From Flavobacteriales bacterium (lineage in GTDB: Bacteria; Bacteroidota; Bacteroidia; Flavobacteriales_E; Vicingaceae): a DNA stretch of 36,209 nt. The translations under genes and the position numbers were made by a program. This document shows, one piece after another, positions 25,149 to 33,543 of the stretch; the first letter of the stretch is position 1, and the number at the start of each line of letters is the position of its first letter. The notes beneath the pieces are model-generated. The model saw only the letters and a program-made list of their open reading frames with translations, was not told the origin of the DNA and searched no databases. The stretch is from the NCBI GenBank assembly GCA_002706365.1, contig PALM01000031.1, forward strand, positions 1-36,209. The letters run 5' to 3'.

Positions 25149-25700
25149 ATGAACACCATTAAAAAACTTAGTCTAGCGCTAATTGGCGGTCTATTCTGCC
25201 TAAACGCAAATGCGCAAAAGTATATGACACAGAATGGAACTATTCAGTTCTTCTCAGAAACTCCGGTTGAGAATATAGAAGCTGTGAATAATCAGGTTTC
25301 ATCTGTGATCGATATGGAGACGGGAAATCTTGTATTCAAGTTACTAATGAAGGCTTTTACCTTTGAGAAAGCGTTGATGCAAGAACATTTCAACGAAAAA
25401 TATGTGGAAAGTGAGAAATTTCCAAGATCCACTTTCAAAGGACAAATCAAGGATTTTGATAAATCCAAATACACAGAAGGCAAACATGAAGTGATTGTTG
25501 TTGGTGAACTTACCATCCATGGCGTAACTCAAAAAGTTGAAGCCCCTGGCACAATTGAGATCAAAGGAGATCAACTTATTGTAAACTCAACTTTTACTGT
25601 AGAAGTAGCTGATTATGAGATCAAGATCCCTTCAACGGTGAGCGACAATATTGCAAAGACCATTGAAATACAAGTAGAGGCCGAATATGACGCTATGTAA
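25149..25700 (+). CDS. YceI family periplasmic lipid-binding protein
   Basis: A 183-residue secreted protein with a signal peptide (residues 1-23, ending NANAQ) and a YceI lipocalin-like domain. The signs are FEKALMQEHFNEKYVESEKF, PRSTFKGQIKDFDKSKY, VVGELTIHGVTQKVEAPG and the ending ADYEIKIPSTVSDNIAKTI. YceI proteins bind isoprenoid or other hydrophobic molecules in the periplasm. It overlaps the DUF5777 gene by 14 bp and sits between two cytochrome-like lipoproteins, suggesting a shared redox or lipid-carrier role. Confidence 0.92.
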   Translation: MNTIKKLSLALIGGLFCLNANAQKYMTQNGTIQFFSETPVENIEAVNNQVSSVIDMETGNLVFKLLMKAFTFEKALMQEHFNEKYVESEKFPRSTFKGQIKDFDKSKYTEGKHEVIVVGELTIHGVTQKVEAPGTIEIKGDQLIVNSTFTVEVADYEIKIPSTVSDNIAKTIEIQVEAEYDAM

Positions 25701-26604
25701 GACATTGGTCTTCTTTCTGGGTTTTCTGTTGATTCCTTCTCATGCTCTTATGGCTCAGGATGATCTATTTGACATGCTTGAAGAGAATGAAGAACCAGTC
25801 ACGAATTATACATTCGCAACCTTTAAAACCACTAGATTAGTTAGCGGACATTCAGTAGAGACCAATTCTGCTGGTGTTCTTCAATTCATGATACAGCACA
25901 GGTTTAGCAGGATCAATGATGGTTGGAGAAGTCTATATGGAATTGATAATGCCACTATTCGTCTTGGTTTTGAGTATGGAGTTACTGATAACTTGAACAT
26001 TGGTATAGGAAGGTCTTCATTTGAAAAAGTCTTCGATGGTACCATCAAATATCGTTTTCTTCGACAGAAATCTGGTGCTGAGAATTTCCCATTCACGGCC
26101 ACTTGGGTGAGTTCAACATATATAAATTCTCTTGAATGGGCCAATCCTGAAAGAGAGAATTACTTCAGTTCTCGAATGAGCTTTCATCATGCGCTTTTAA
26201 TGGCTAGAAAGTTTGAAGGCTTTTCAATACAGTTGATGCCCACATTGGTGCATAGGAATCTTGTACTTACTGAAGAAGACCAAAACACCATCTTCTCGAT
26301 GGGAGCAGGAGCTTCTATACAGATAACAGGTTCTTTAAGAGCAAATATTGAATACTATTACCTTTTACCTGATCAAATTGCAAGTCCAGTGAATGGGGAG
26401 GAAGTTCAAAATGCATTGTCTATCGGGGTTGATATTGAAACTGGCGGACATGTTTTCCAATTGCACATAACCAACAGCAGAGGAATGACAGAAAGATACC
26501 TTGTTGGGGAAACTACCGGTAAGTGGCTTGATGGTGATATCCATTTTGGCTTTAATGTGAGTAGGGTATTCACATTGAGAAAACCTGAAGAGCTTAGAAA
26601 ATAG
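25687..26604 (+). CDS. DUF5777-like outer-membrane beta-barrel protein
   Basis: A 305-residue protein with a signal peptide (about residues 1-24, ALMAQ) and a beta-barrel-like sequence of alternating strands: TFATFKTTRLVSGHSVET, GVLQFMIQHRFSRI, NATIRLGFEYGVTDNLNIGI. These match the DUF5777 family as I remember it. The protein probably spans the outer membrane; substrate unknown. The start ATG overlaps the end of the YceI gene, so the two are translationally coupled. The gene is followed after 2 bp by a cytochrome-like lipoprotein. Confidence 0.83.
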   Translation: MTLCKTLVFFLGFLLIPSHALMAQDDLFDMLEENEEPVTNYTFATFKTTRLVSGHSVETNSAGVLQFMIQHRFSRINDGWRSLYGIDNATIRLGFEYGVTDNLNIGIGRSSFEKVFDGTIKYRFLRQKSGAENFPFTATWVSSTYINSLEWANPERENYFSSRMSFHHALLMARKFEGFSIQLMPTLVHRNLVLTEEDQNTIFSMGAGASIQITGSLRANIEYYYLLPDQIASPVNGEEVQNALSIGVDIETGGHVFQLHITNSRGMTERYLVGETTGKWLDGDIHFGFNVSRVFTLRKPEELRK

Positions 26605-26606
26605 TT

Positions 26607-27350
26607 ATGAAAACTTCATTTAGAATACTGGGATTATTGTGCCTCATAAGTCTTCTTTGGACTTGTGAGCACGATCCATTAGTTGAAGAGGGTCCAGAAT
26701 TCATTCCACCCCCACGGCCTCCTGAGATCCCTCATGATTCCACAGCAACTGTTTCTGATAGCTGTGCAGGTGATACGGTCTATTTTCAGAATACAATCCT
26801 TCCTTTATTGAACAGCAATTGCTCATTCAGTGCTTGTCATAGTAGTGAGAATACAAATAGACCAGATATTTTAGAGAAGTATAATCCTAGAAATTATGCA
26901 ACCATAATGAATTCTGATAAAGTAGACATTGATATAGGTGACCCCACTAAATCTGGGATTTATGAGGTTCTAGTTGACGACCCACCCGATAGAATGCCCA
27001 GAGGTGCTTATGGTCCCCTAAGCGCAGCTGAGATCGAGTCTATCAGACTTTGGATTGAGCAAGGGGCTAAAAATAATTCATGTAAAGACTGTGACACTAG
27101 CCAATATTCTTTCTCCATGAATATTTTACCTCTAATTCAAACCTATTGTCAGGGTAATTGTCATGCCGGACAATTAGAAGGTCCTTTCCCCTTGACTAAC
27201 CACATTGAAATTTCGGCTAAGGCAGGGAAAATTTATACGGCCATCAATCATACGGGAAGTATATACATGCCGAAGAATCTACCAAAACTAGACCCCTGCT
27301 ATATTTATCAAGTAAAAAGATGGATTGAAAGGAAAACTCCAAATGATTAA
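26607..27350 (+). CDS. Predicted lipoprotein with two haem c-like motifs (CX4CH and CX3CH)
   Basis: A 247-residue protein with lipoprotein signal (LCLISLLWTCEH, Cys20), a Pro-rich linker (PPPRPPEIP), and two repeated cytochrome-like units. Unit 1 has NCSFSACH (Cys72, Cys77, His78) with MPRGAYGPLSAAEIESIRLW behind it (Met130). Unit 2 has YCQGNCHAG (Cys181, Cys185, His186; CX3CH) with a downstream YMPKN (Met221). Both spacings differ from the standard CX2CH. It follows the DUF5777 gene by 2 bp and ends the transcript at a strong terminator. A diheme electron carrier is the likely role. Confidence 0.82.
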   Translation: MKTSFRILGLLCLISLLWTCEHDPLVEEGPEFIPPPRPPEIPHDSTATVSDSCAGDTVYFQNTILPLLNSNCSFSACHSSENTNRPDILEKYNPRNYATIMNSDKVDIDIGDPTKSGIYEVLVDDPPDRMPRGAYGPLSAAEIESIRLWIEQGAKNNSCKDCDTSQYSFSMNILPLIQTYCQGNCHAGQLEGPFPLTNHIEISAKAGKIYTAINHTGSIYMPKNLPKLDPCYIYQVKRWIERKTPND

Positions 27351-27367
27351 AATGACAAAACAAAAAA

Positions 27368-27395
27368 GGCGATGATTTCTCATCGCCTTTTTTTT
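27368..27395 (+). terminator. Rho-independent terminator
   Basis: GGCGATGA (27368-27375) pairs perfectly with TCATCGCC (27380-27387), loop TTTC, followed by eight T. It ends the OB-fold/cytochrome/YceI/DUF5777 transcript. Confidence 0.92.
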
Positions 27396-27492
27396 GCCCT
27401 AATTCTTAAAAGAGAAGATCAATAGACTGAACACAAAGGTTCTTTCCTCTGTTCTTAAGCCAAATACAACATTCTTTTGAAGCTTTTAGAAA

Positions 27493-27927
27493 ATGAAGAA
27501 GCACATTTTCTCGGCATTTGCAGTAGTCGTTTTATTCCAACTTGTTAGCTCTTGTACACATGAGCCTGTAGAAGGTCCTAATAGAGGCGGACTTAGAACT
27601 ACGCTTGACCCATCATGCGATCCTGGAATTGCATACTTCAAAGAGGAAACCGAACCTTTAATTCAAGCCAATTGTGCAGTTACAGGATGCCATGGAAATG
27701 GAAGTTCTAGCAGAGGTGTTAAGTTAGACAGCTATCAAGACATTATAAGTACAGCAGGTATAAATCTGAATAATCCCGAAAGTTCAAATCTCTATCAAGT
27801 TCTAATTGATGAGAATGAATCCAATCGAATGCCCCCAGCTCCAAGAGCCGCATTTACACAAGACCAAATCAATGAAGTATTGCTTTGGATAGAGCAGGGT
27901 GCTCAGAATAATGAATGTCAAGAATAA
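27493..27927 (+). CDS. Predicted lipoprotein cytochrome c-like protein with CX4CH motif
   Basis: A 144-residue protein with a lipoprotein signal (FAVVVLFQLVSSC, Cys21) and one cytochrome-like unit: NCAVTGCHGNG (Cys61, Cys66, His67), then NRMPPAPRAAF (Met113) and EVLLWIEQGAQNN. It is homologous to the first units of the two neighbouring cytochrome-like lipoproteins, so a duplication is likely. It has its own upstream gap (142 bp after the previous gene) and is closed by a terminator shared with the convergent ppiD. Confidence 0.8.
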   Translation: MKKHIFSAFAVVVLFQLVSSCTHEPVEGPNRGGLRTTLDPSCDPGIAYFKEETEPLIQANCAVTGCHGNGSSSRGVKLDSYQDIISTAGINLNNPESSNLYQVLIDENESNRMPPAPRAAFTQDQINEVLLWIEQGAQNNECQE

Positions 27928-27930
27928 AAA

Positions 27931-27951
27931 AACCCCGACAATGCCGGGGTT
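27931..27951. terminator. Bidirectional terminator
   Basis: AACCCCG (27931-27937) pairs with CGGGGTT (27945-27951), with A-rich and T-rich flanks on either side, between the convergent cytochrome-like gene and ppiD. Confidence 0.8.
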
Positions 27952-27977
27952 CCTTTTCAAATAAATTCTTTCTCGGT

Positions 27978-30056
27978 TTAGAAGAACCTTGCTCTGTTAT
28001 CTTCGATCTCAGTTTCTTCTTTAAGTGCGTTGAACACCGCACCATTGTCGATCTGTGTCGACATACCTCTTTCCTCTGTACTTCTTGTCATGGCGATATC
28101 CGGCTCTCCTGGAACATTCTTACTTTCCATATAAACCACATACACTCCATTATCTCCTTGAATTGGAACGCTCATTTGATTCGCCTCAAGGCTAGATGCT
28201 TTTCCAACCACTTTTGGCTCAAGTCCCAAACCTGGGATAGCTGGGTTCGACAAGCTAACGCCGCTAGCATCCTGCACTTCTACTCCAAGGTTCGAAGCTA
28301 AAGTATTTAGGTCGCTACCACCTGCCATTTGCTCTTTAAGCATTGCAGCTTTCTTCTCGATTCTCACCATGTATTCCACACGGTTTCTAACCTTATCCAA
28401 TGGAGAAGGACCTTCTTCATTCACGCTTTCAAGGAATCCAACAGCAAAGGCATCACCAATATCATAAGCCTCCGAGATATCACCCTCATTAGCCTCTCTA
28501 GCCCATCTAACAAGATCTCGACTAGCTTCATTTCCTTCAACAGTGGTCATGTTCTCACTCAATACCACAACTCTTCTTTGGATATTACCTTCATTGATCA
28601 AATTGTTGAAGCTCTCTTCATCATTTGCATCAATTGAGAAGCTATTCGCTTGGTTGAATACTTTCTCATAAGTATCCTTAGATGGATCGATGATGATCTG
28701 CACTGTGGCGATCTGCGCCTTGCGTTTTAATTCTGTGCGATCAGTAACTCTAATAATGTGAAATCCAAACTGCGAACGCACTTTTCTAAGTTCTCCAACT
28801 TCCATGCTGAAAGCTGCATCGCTAAATGGCTTTACCATTACACCTTCAGTAAACCAATCCAATTCGCCGCCATTCTGAGCTGATGTCACATCATCAGAAA
28901 AATCAACTAAGTCGGCAATTGTAGCCTCACCATTCTGGATTACCTCTAATAGACTATCAGCTAATGCTTCCGCTTCTTCAAGCGTTCTTTCTTGTCCGCC
29001 AATTAGAATATGCGAAGCTTTTACTGAATCAGGAGCTTGTTTTACATCTCTGATCTTTTGAATGAAATAGGCATTCTCGATCTTGTAAGGTGCTTTAATT
29101 GAGCCTGAATCCTGAGCCCAGAAAGTAGAATCAATTCCCATAGGAATATCATCAGCACTGTGGTATACAGGATCAAACGGTCCGTCGGAATTCGCATTCA
29201 CAAAAATGCTATCGTTAGAAGCTGTCTTGAATTTTTGGTATACCTCATTAGCCTCTTGATTCACGGCCATGATGTCTTCAGCTGATGGAGCTACAGGCAA
29301 ATATGCATAAAACACTCTGCGACTAGATTCTTGCTGGTACTCATCTTTATGCTCATTGTAGTACTCCTTCAATTCAGATTCACTTACCTCAATTGTACTA
29401 TCTGGAATAGATGAGTATAGTTTACCCACATATTTGAAGTTCAATTGCGTATTCTCATCTGTATATTGATGTTTAGCAAGTGCAGATGGTAAGTAAAGTC
29501 CTTTCTTGATCAAGGTATTGTACTTGTTCGTTTCCTGATTGCTCTTTAGTGCTTTTTCAAAAGCCAACCATTGCTTTTTTGTTTCCGGCTCTTGCTGATC
29601 CAGATTTTGCAAGAATTGAACAACGGCTGCTGAACTGAACTCACCAGTTTGCGGATTGCTGAAAAGCTGACGAACCTGAGGGTGAGGGTTAGGACCCTGA
29701 ACCATATTGAAAAGCTCTTTTGAAGTAACGCTTACTCCAAGATCCTCTCTTTCTTTGCTAATAATGATCTGAGCCAACATCTGATTCCAGACGGTCTCTT
29801 TCAATTGCGACTTGGTTCTAGCATCTAAAGGTTGTTCAGTTCTAGCTTCATAATTCTCATATGCAGTTTGCAATTGCTGATCGTATTCTTCAGGAGAAAT
29901 GGTCTCTTCACCCACTTGCGCAAGAAAAAGAGGACCCTGTCCCTGTCCTGTTCCAGCTGCACTGAAAAGGTCGGTTAATACAAAGGCTACAATTGCTCCT
30001 CCAATAATGATCAACACCAAGGTTGATTTCTCTCTAATTTTTCCAATGATTGCCAT
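27978..30056 (-). CDS. ppiD: PpiD-like peptidyl-prolyl cis-trans isomerase
   Basis: A 692-residue periplasmic chaperone with one N-terminal membrane helix (residues 11-32) and a SurA_N-like helical region, then a parvulin domain at about 340-445 (VKASHILIGG, VDFSDDVTSAQNGGELDWF, FGFHIIRVTD). A second, degenerate C-terminal region follows. PpiD helps fold proteins leaving the Sec translocon. The length is near the usual 620-700. It lies 110 bp after the CNNM-CBS gene and ends at a shared terminator. Confidence 0.93.
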   Translation of the reverse strand: MAIIGKIREKSTLVLIIIGGAIVAFVLTDLFSAAGTGQGQGPLFLAQVGEETISPEEYDQQLQTAYENYEARTEQPLDARTKSQLKETVWNQMLAQIIISKEREDLGVSVTSKELFNMVQGPNPHPQVRQLFSNPQTGEFSSAAVVQFLQNLDQQEPETKKQWLAFEKALKSNQETNKYNTLIKKGLYLPSALAKHQYTDENTQLNFKYVGKLYSSIPDSTIEVSESELKEYYNEHKDEYQQESSRRVFYAYLPVAPSAEDIMAVNQEANEVYQKFKTASNDSIFVNANSDGPFDPVYHSADDIPMGIDSTFWAQDSGSIKAPYKIENAYFIQKIRDVKQAPDSVKASHILIGGQERTLEEAEALADSLLEVIQNGEATIADLVDFSDDVTSAQNGGELDWFTEGVMVKPFSDAAFSMEVGELRKVRSQFGFHIIRVTDRTELKRKAQIATVQIIIDPSKDTYEKVFNQANSFSIDANDEESFNNLINEGNIQRRVVVLSENMTTVEGNEASRDLVRWAREANEGDISEAYDIGDAFAVGFLESVNEEGPSPLDKVRNRVEYMVRIEKKAAMLKEQMAGGSDLNTLASNLGVEVQDASGVSLSNPAIPGLGLEPKVVGKASSLEANQMSVPIQGDNGVYVVYMESKNVPGEPDIAMTRSTEERGMSTQIDNGAVFNALKEETEIEDNRARFF

Positions 30057-30166
30057 GGAGATACTTTAAAAATTTGGCTTGCGAATATACGACTTTGACT
30101 TAAAAAAATTAAATGTAAAAAAGGCTTTATTCCGCCTGTACTCAGAGATGTAGAAAATCGACTGTC

Positions 30167-31435
30167 TTAATCGTCTTCCGGACTGATTTTAAGGTGTACC
30201 AAATCGATCTTATTCTCAAAAACCTTCTTTACAGTGAAGGTGAATTGGCCCAATTTGATCTCTTCATTCATCTGCGGAATATTCTCTGAAGTTTGGATGA
30301 TCAATCCCGCAATAGTTTCATATTGATCGGATTCGGGCAGACTTAATCCGTGTTCTTGATTCAAATAATCCACTTCTATTCTCGCAGAAAGGAGGAATTC
30401 ATTATCTGAAACCTTACTTTCAATAAGCTCTTCCTTATCGTGCTCATCCTCAATCTCACCAAAGATCTCTTCTATTACGTCTTCTATCGTTAGGATTCCC
30501 GCCGTACCGCCAAATTCATCAACCACCACCGCAATACTTCTGTGTTTATCGATGAGGATCTTGAGGATCTCACTGGCCGGCATAGAGATAGGGATCACGG
30601 GAACCGGAAGAAGGATCGATTTAATACTATCCGGTTTCTTGAAAAGCTCAAAAGAATGAGTGTAACCAATAATGTTATCAATATTATCGCGATAGATCAG
30701 GATCTTGCTCAATCCGGTTTCTATAAATGCTTTACTCAAGTCTTCAATACTGGCATCAATTTCTAGTGCGGTGATCTCTGTACGGGGAATCATACATTCT
30801 CTTGCCTTCACCTTATTGAAGTCGAGTGCATTCTGGAAGATCTGGATCTCATGATCAACCTCTTCTCTGTCTTCAGAGAGCTCTGTCCCCTCTTTGATAT
30901 AATGTTCCAAGTCGACCCTACCAAAATTGAACTCTTTATCGGTCTCCAATTTTGGAGCAAAAAGTTTGATCAATAGCTCAGATAAACCAATCACAATGAA
31001 CATTGGAAGAGACAATAACCAATAGAAGATCAACAAGGGTAAGGCAAACAACCTCAACATATTATTCGGATTGATCCTAAAAAGTGTTTTCGGCAAGAAT
31101 TCGGCGGTGATCAAAATGATCAATGTGGAGACTAATGTCTGAGTGAAAAGAATAAGGATTGCAGAATTGGTGTACTGCATGATTACTGGATCAAGCACTT
31201 TGGCCATATAGATCCCATAAACTACCAGGGCAATATTATTACCCACAAGCATGGCCCCAATAAAACGAGAAGGCCTTTTCATGAATCCGGAGATGATTCC
31301 GGCCATAATATTCCCCTGCTTACCATCTAACTCGATCTTGAGTTTATTGGCAGAGACGTAGGCGATCTCCATTCCTGAGAAGAAGGCCGAAAAAAGTAAC
31401 ATGGATAAAATTACACCCCAGTCGAAACTACTCAT
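30167..31435 (-). CDS. CNNM/CBS/CorC domain protein (hemolysin family, GldE-like)
   Basis: A 422-residue inner-membrane protein. An N-terminal CNNM domain has helices near 6-28, 62-82, 93-115 and 130-155 (FSGMEIAYVSANKLKIELD, MLVGNNIALVVYGIYM). A CBS pair follows (about 205-330; ECMIPRTEITALE, VVVDEFGGTAGILTIEDV), then a CorC_HlyC domain (about 345-420). Relatives act in Mg2+/Co2+ transport or efflux control; in Bacteroidetes the closest relatives are often called GldE or hemolysin-like. A -7 promoter box lies just upstream, inside the gap after the 66-residue gene. Confidence 0.92.
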   Translation of the reverse strand: MSSFDWGVILSMLLFSAFFSGMEIAYVSANKLKIELDGKQGNIMAGIISGFMKRPSRFIGAMLVGNNIALVVYGIYMAKVLDPVIMQYTNSAILILFTQTLVSTLIILITAEFLPKTLFRINPNNMLRLFALPLLIFYWLLSLPMFIVIGLSELLIKLFAPKLETDKEFNFGRVDLEHYIKEGTELSEDREEVDHEIQIFQNALDFNKVKARECMIPRTEITALEIDASIEDLSKAFIETGLSKILIYRDNIDNIIGYTHSFELFKKPDSIKSILLPVPVIPISMPASEILKILIDKHRSIAVVVDEFGGTAGILTIEDVIEEIFGEIEDEHDKEELIESKVSDNEFLLSARIEVDYLNQEHGLSLPESDQYETIAGLIIQTSENIPQMNEEIKLGQFTFTVKKVFENKIDLVHLKISPEDD

Positions 31436-31455
31436 GCGCAGTGTTGCAGTCTAAT

Positions 31456-31463
31456 CAAAGATA
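31456..31463 (-). promoter_or_regulatory. Putative -7 box for the CNNM-CBS gene
   Basis: The minus strand reads TATCTTTG, an exact TAnnTTTG match 20 bp before the ATG at 31435. No clear -33 element is seen, so the gene may also be read through from the lptC transcript. Confidence 0.4.
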
Positions 31464-31467
31464 AGAT

Positions 31468-31668
31468 TTATGATTTATCTTGTTTTCTCTCGTGCATTCG
31501 GCGCTGAGATCTACGTATAATGTAGAGTACAATGGCAATTGCAGAAAAGCCGTAAAAATAAAGGGCATCGAAAATGCCATCCTGGATAGACCTCACTACG
31601 GCAATAATGAATGTGACGATGGCTAGCATCAACCACATTAATTCCATGAACCTAATTACTTTGAGCAT
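31468..31668 (-). CDS. Small two-helix membrane protein next to lptC
   Basis: A 66-residue protein with two hydrophobic helices (about residues 8-26 and 33-50) and a basic C-terminal tail (RRSQRRMHERKQDKS). I do not recognise a named family, but small proteins at this position beside lptC are seen in other Bacteroidetes as I recall. It overlaps lptC by 17 bp, so coupled translation is likely and a role with LPS export is possible by context only. Confidence 0.7.
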   Translation of the reverse strand: MLKVIRFMELMWLMLAIVTFIIAVVRSIQDGIFDALYFYGFSAIAIVLYIIRRSQRRMHERKQDKS

Positions 31669-32197
31669 CTTTTAAATTTATTATTCCTCTTGGTTTAAGT
31701 ATACGGTAATCTGTGAAGTCTTGGTTCGATATTAATCCTTCTCCCATCAAAACTTGTTGAGGAGTGGTTATTTTCACAAAAACATCGGAGCGTATCTCAT
31801 CCTTTTCCAGATCCCAGATCAAATGCTCTGTATTCAATGTATCACCTTCATCATTGATCACAACCACATTGTCTTTAGCTTCCATTCTTTTTTCGTGAGC
31901 GATGTCGATCGCATAATTTGCAGTTAATCTGCTACTCACCACCATGGTGGTATCATCATAGATCTCAATATCGACTCCTTCAGGCATTTCATTATAGCTC
32001 TCTTCTCCACCATATTGATGCACAAGAGGAGCTTTCAGTCTGAACTGCACTTCCCCCATAGTGCTATAAAGCACATCTACTCCGCGCATCTCTTGATCCG
32101 GATAGCGTTCCTCATCATTGAGTTCTTCCACTTCCTTAGGATCATTGACACAGGAAAGTAAAATCCCCACAAGGAAGATGCTAGGCATCATTCTCAT
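31652..32197 (-). CDS. lptC: LPS export protein LptC (periplasmic, lipoprotein form)
   Basis: A 181-residue protein with a short signal and lipobox (FLVGILLSC, Cys16) followed by an OstA/LptC-like beta-jellyroll: VLYSTMGEVQFRLKAPLV, MEAKDNVVVINDEGDTLNTE, LIWDLEKDEIRSDVFVKI and VLMGEGLISNQDFTDYRI. This is the standard pattern of LptC, which takes LPS from the LptBFG transporter. The ATG at 32197 was chosen; a TTG at 32230 would start directly at the preceding stop and cannot be excluded. It is followed by an overlapping 66-residue gene. Confidence 0.9.
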   Translation of the reverse strand: MRMMPSIFLVGILLSCVNDPKEVEELNDEERYPDQEMRGVDVLYSTMGEVQFRLKAPLVHQYGGEESYNEMPEGVDIEIYDDTTMVVSSRLTANYAIDIAHEKRMEAKDNVVVINDEGDTLNTEHLIWDLEKDEIRSDVFVKITTPQQVLMGEGLISNQDFTDYRILKPRGIINLKDAQSN

Positions 32198-32230
32198 GGG
32201 GACTCTGATATTGTTCAATAGTTTATTCAA

Positions 32231-33529
32231 TTAGAATCTAGCTGTGGTAGACTCGCCAATCCAACAACCGATCTCAACAGTATCACCTTCTTTGATACCC
32301 AAGAAGAAGCATTCTTCTTTAGTTGGGTAATAAGGCTTATAAGTAGCGATCTTAGCATTGGCTTTATCTGCCATTGAAGGATCTACAGATTTCGCTCTCT
32401 GATAATAATCAGTAGCTAACCAATAAAGTGCCTTTTTCTTACATGCATCGTCAAAATCACAAGCTGAAGAACTTCCAGCGATCATATCACCGATCATGAT
32501 GTATGGCAGTCCATCTCCAGGACGCAATTCTGCAGCTTTTCTAGCATTCTGACGAGCAGCAGAATAAGAGCCCATGCTGCTATATGCCTGAGCAAGCTCA
32601 ATATAGTAATCGGCCATTTTCTTATCGTCTTGAGCCAATTCGATCGCTTGTTTGAAGTAATTGACTGCGTCTTGATATTTCTTGTTCTTCAAGGACATCA
32701 CACCCATTTTCTCAGCAGAAACTGCAGAGGGATTGCTTGCATGCATTGTCTTGGCAATTGTATAGAAGATTGGAGCATCAATACATCCTTTTCTATCCAA
32801 AAGGTTGGCTGTTCTTTCCATCCAATCTGCATTCTCCTTGTTCTTCTCATAGTTATCATTGGCCATTTTTACCAAGATATCACAATTCAAATAAGGTCCG
32901 GCAATATTTTCTACAGCCTCTTGAGCCTTAAGATAGTATTCGCCATTCTTCTGCCCTTCATATTTTGCAATATTGGCAGCAAGGATATCTGAAAGCGTAC
33001 CAAACATAGCTACTACCTCAGCAGCATCATGCTTTTCTTTTTTCTCCATTAAAACAGAAGCATTCATGGCTGAAACAATTGCTCCAGGTCCAGAACCTTT
33101 ACCTTCAAGATCAATAGACTTCTTTAAAGTGGCATATACCTCTTCAATATTCTCCTGATCATATTTTAACATATCGGTACCTTTCCTTCCCAATACATAA
33201 CCCTCTTTACCGAAGTTGGCGATACGCTGATCGTATACCATTTTCAAGCTATCTACATAGGCCTTTTTAGCTTCATCTGTAGTGGCCTTTTTCAATTTGT
33301 ATTCAACCAAATTGGCACCATCTACATACATTCTTTCAGAAGATGCAGGACAGATAGTGTAAACGATCTTCCAAAATTTGTAAGCATCATCATATGACTT
33401 TTGCTTATAGTAATCTCTATACAAAGAGAGGTTTCTCACACACTTAGAGCTATCTGCACCGTATTTACCTTGGGCAAAAGCCATGCTGCTCAACATTAAG
33501 ACAGTGAATAATAGACTGATCTTTTTCAT
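32231..33529 (-). CDS. Secreted tetratricopeptide repeat protein
   Basis: A 432-residue protein with a signal peptide (residues 1-20, ending MAFAQ) and several TPR units, clearest at about 275-345 (MGVMSLKNKKYQDAVNYFKQ, ADYYIELAQAYSSMGSYSAA, NARKAAELRPGDGLPYIMIG). Cys residues occur in pairs along the sequence. The ATG at 33529 is used; the frame is open to 33571 but that part overlaps the end of the outer-membrane protein gene. It sits between that gene and lptC, and presumably acts in envelope biogenesis, though its partner is unknown. Confidence 0.85.
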   Translation of the reverse strand: MKKISLLFTVLMLSSMAFAQGKYGADSSKCVRNLSLYRDYYKQKSYDDAYKFWKIVYTICPASSERMYVDGANLVEYKLKKATTDEAKKAYVDSLKMVYDQRIANFGKEGYVLGRKGTDMLKYDQENIEEVYATLKKSIDLEGKGSGPGAIVSAMNASVLMEKKEKHDAAEVVAMFGTLSDILAANIAKYEGQKNGEYYLKAQEAVENIAGPYLNCDILVKMANDNYEKNKENADWMERTANLLDRKGCIDAPIFYTIAKTMHASNPSAVSAEKMGVMSLKNKKYQDAVNYFKQAIELAQDDKKMADYYIELAQAYSSMGSYSAARQNARKAAELRPGDGLPYIMIGDMIAGSSSACDFDDACKKKALYWLATDYYQRAKSVDPSMADKANAKIATYKPYYPTKEECFFLGIKEGDTVEIGCWIGESTTARF

Positions 33530-33543
33530 TTCAATTAGTTTAA

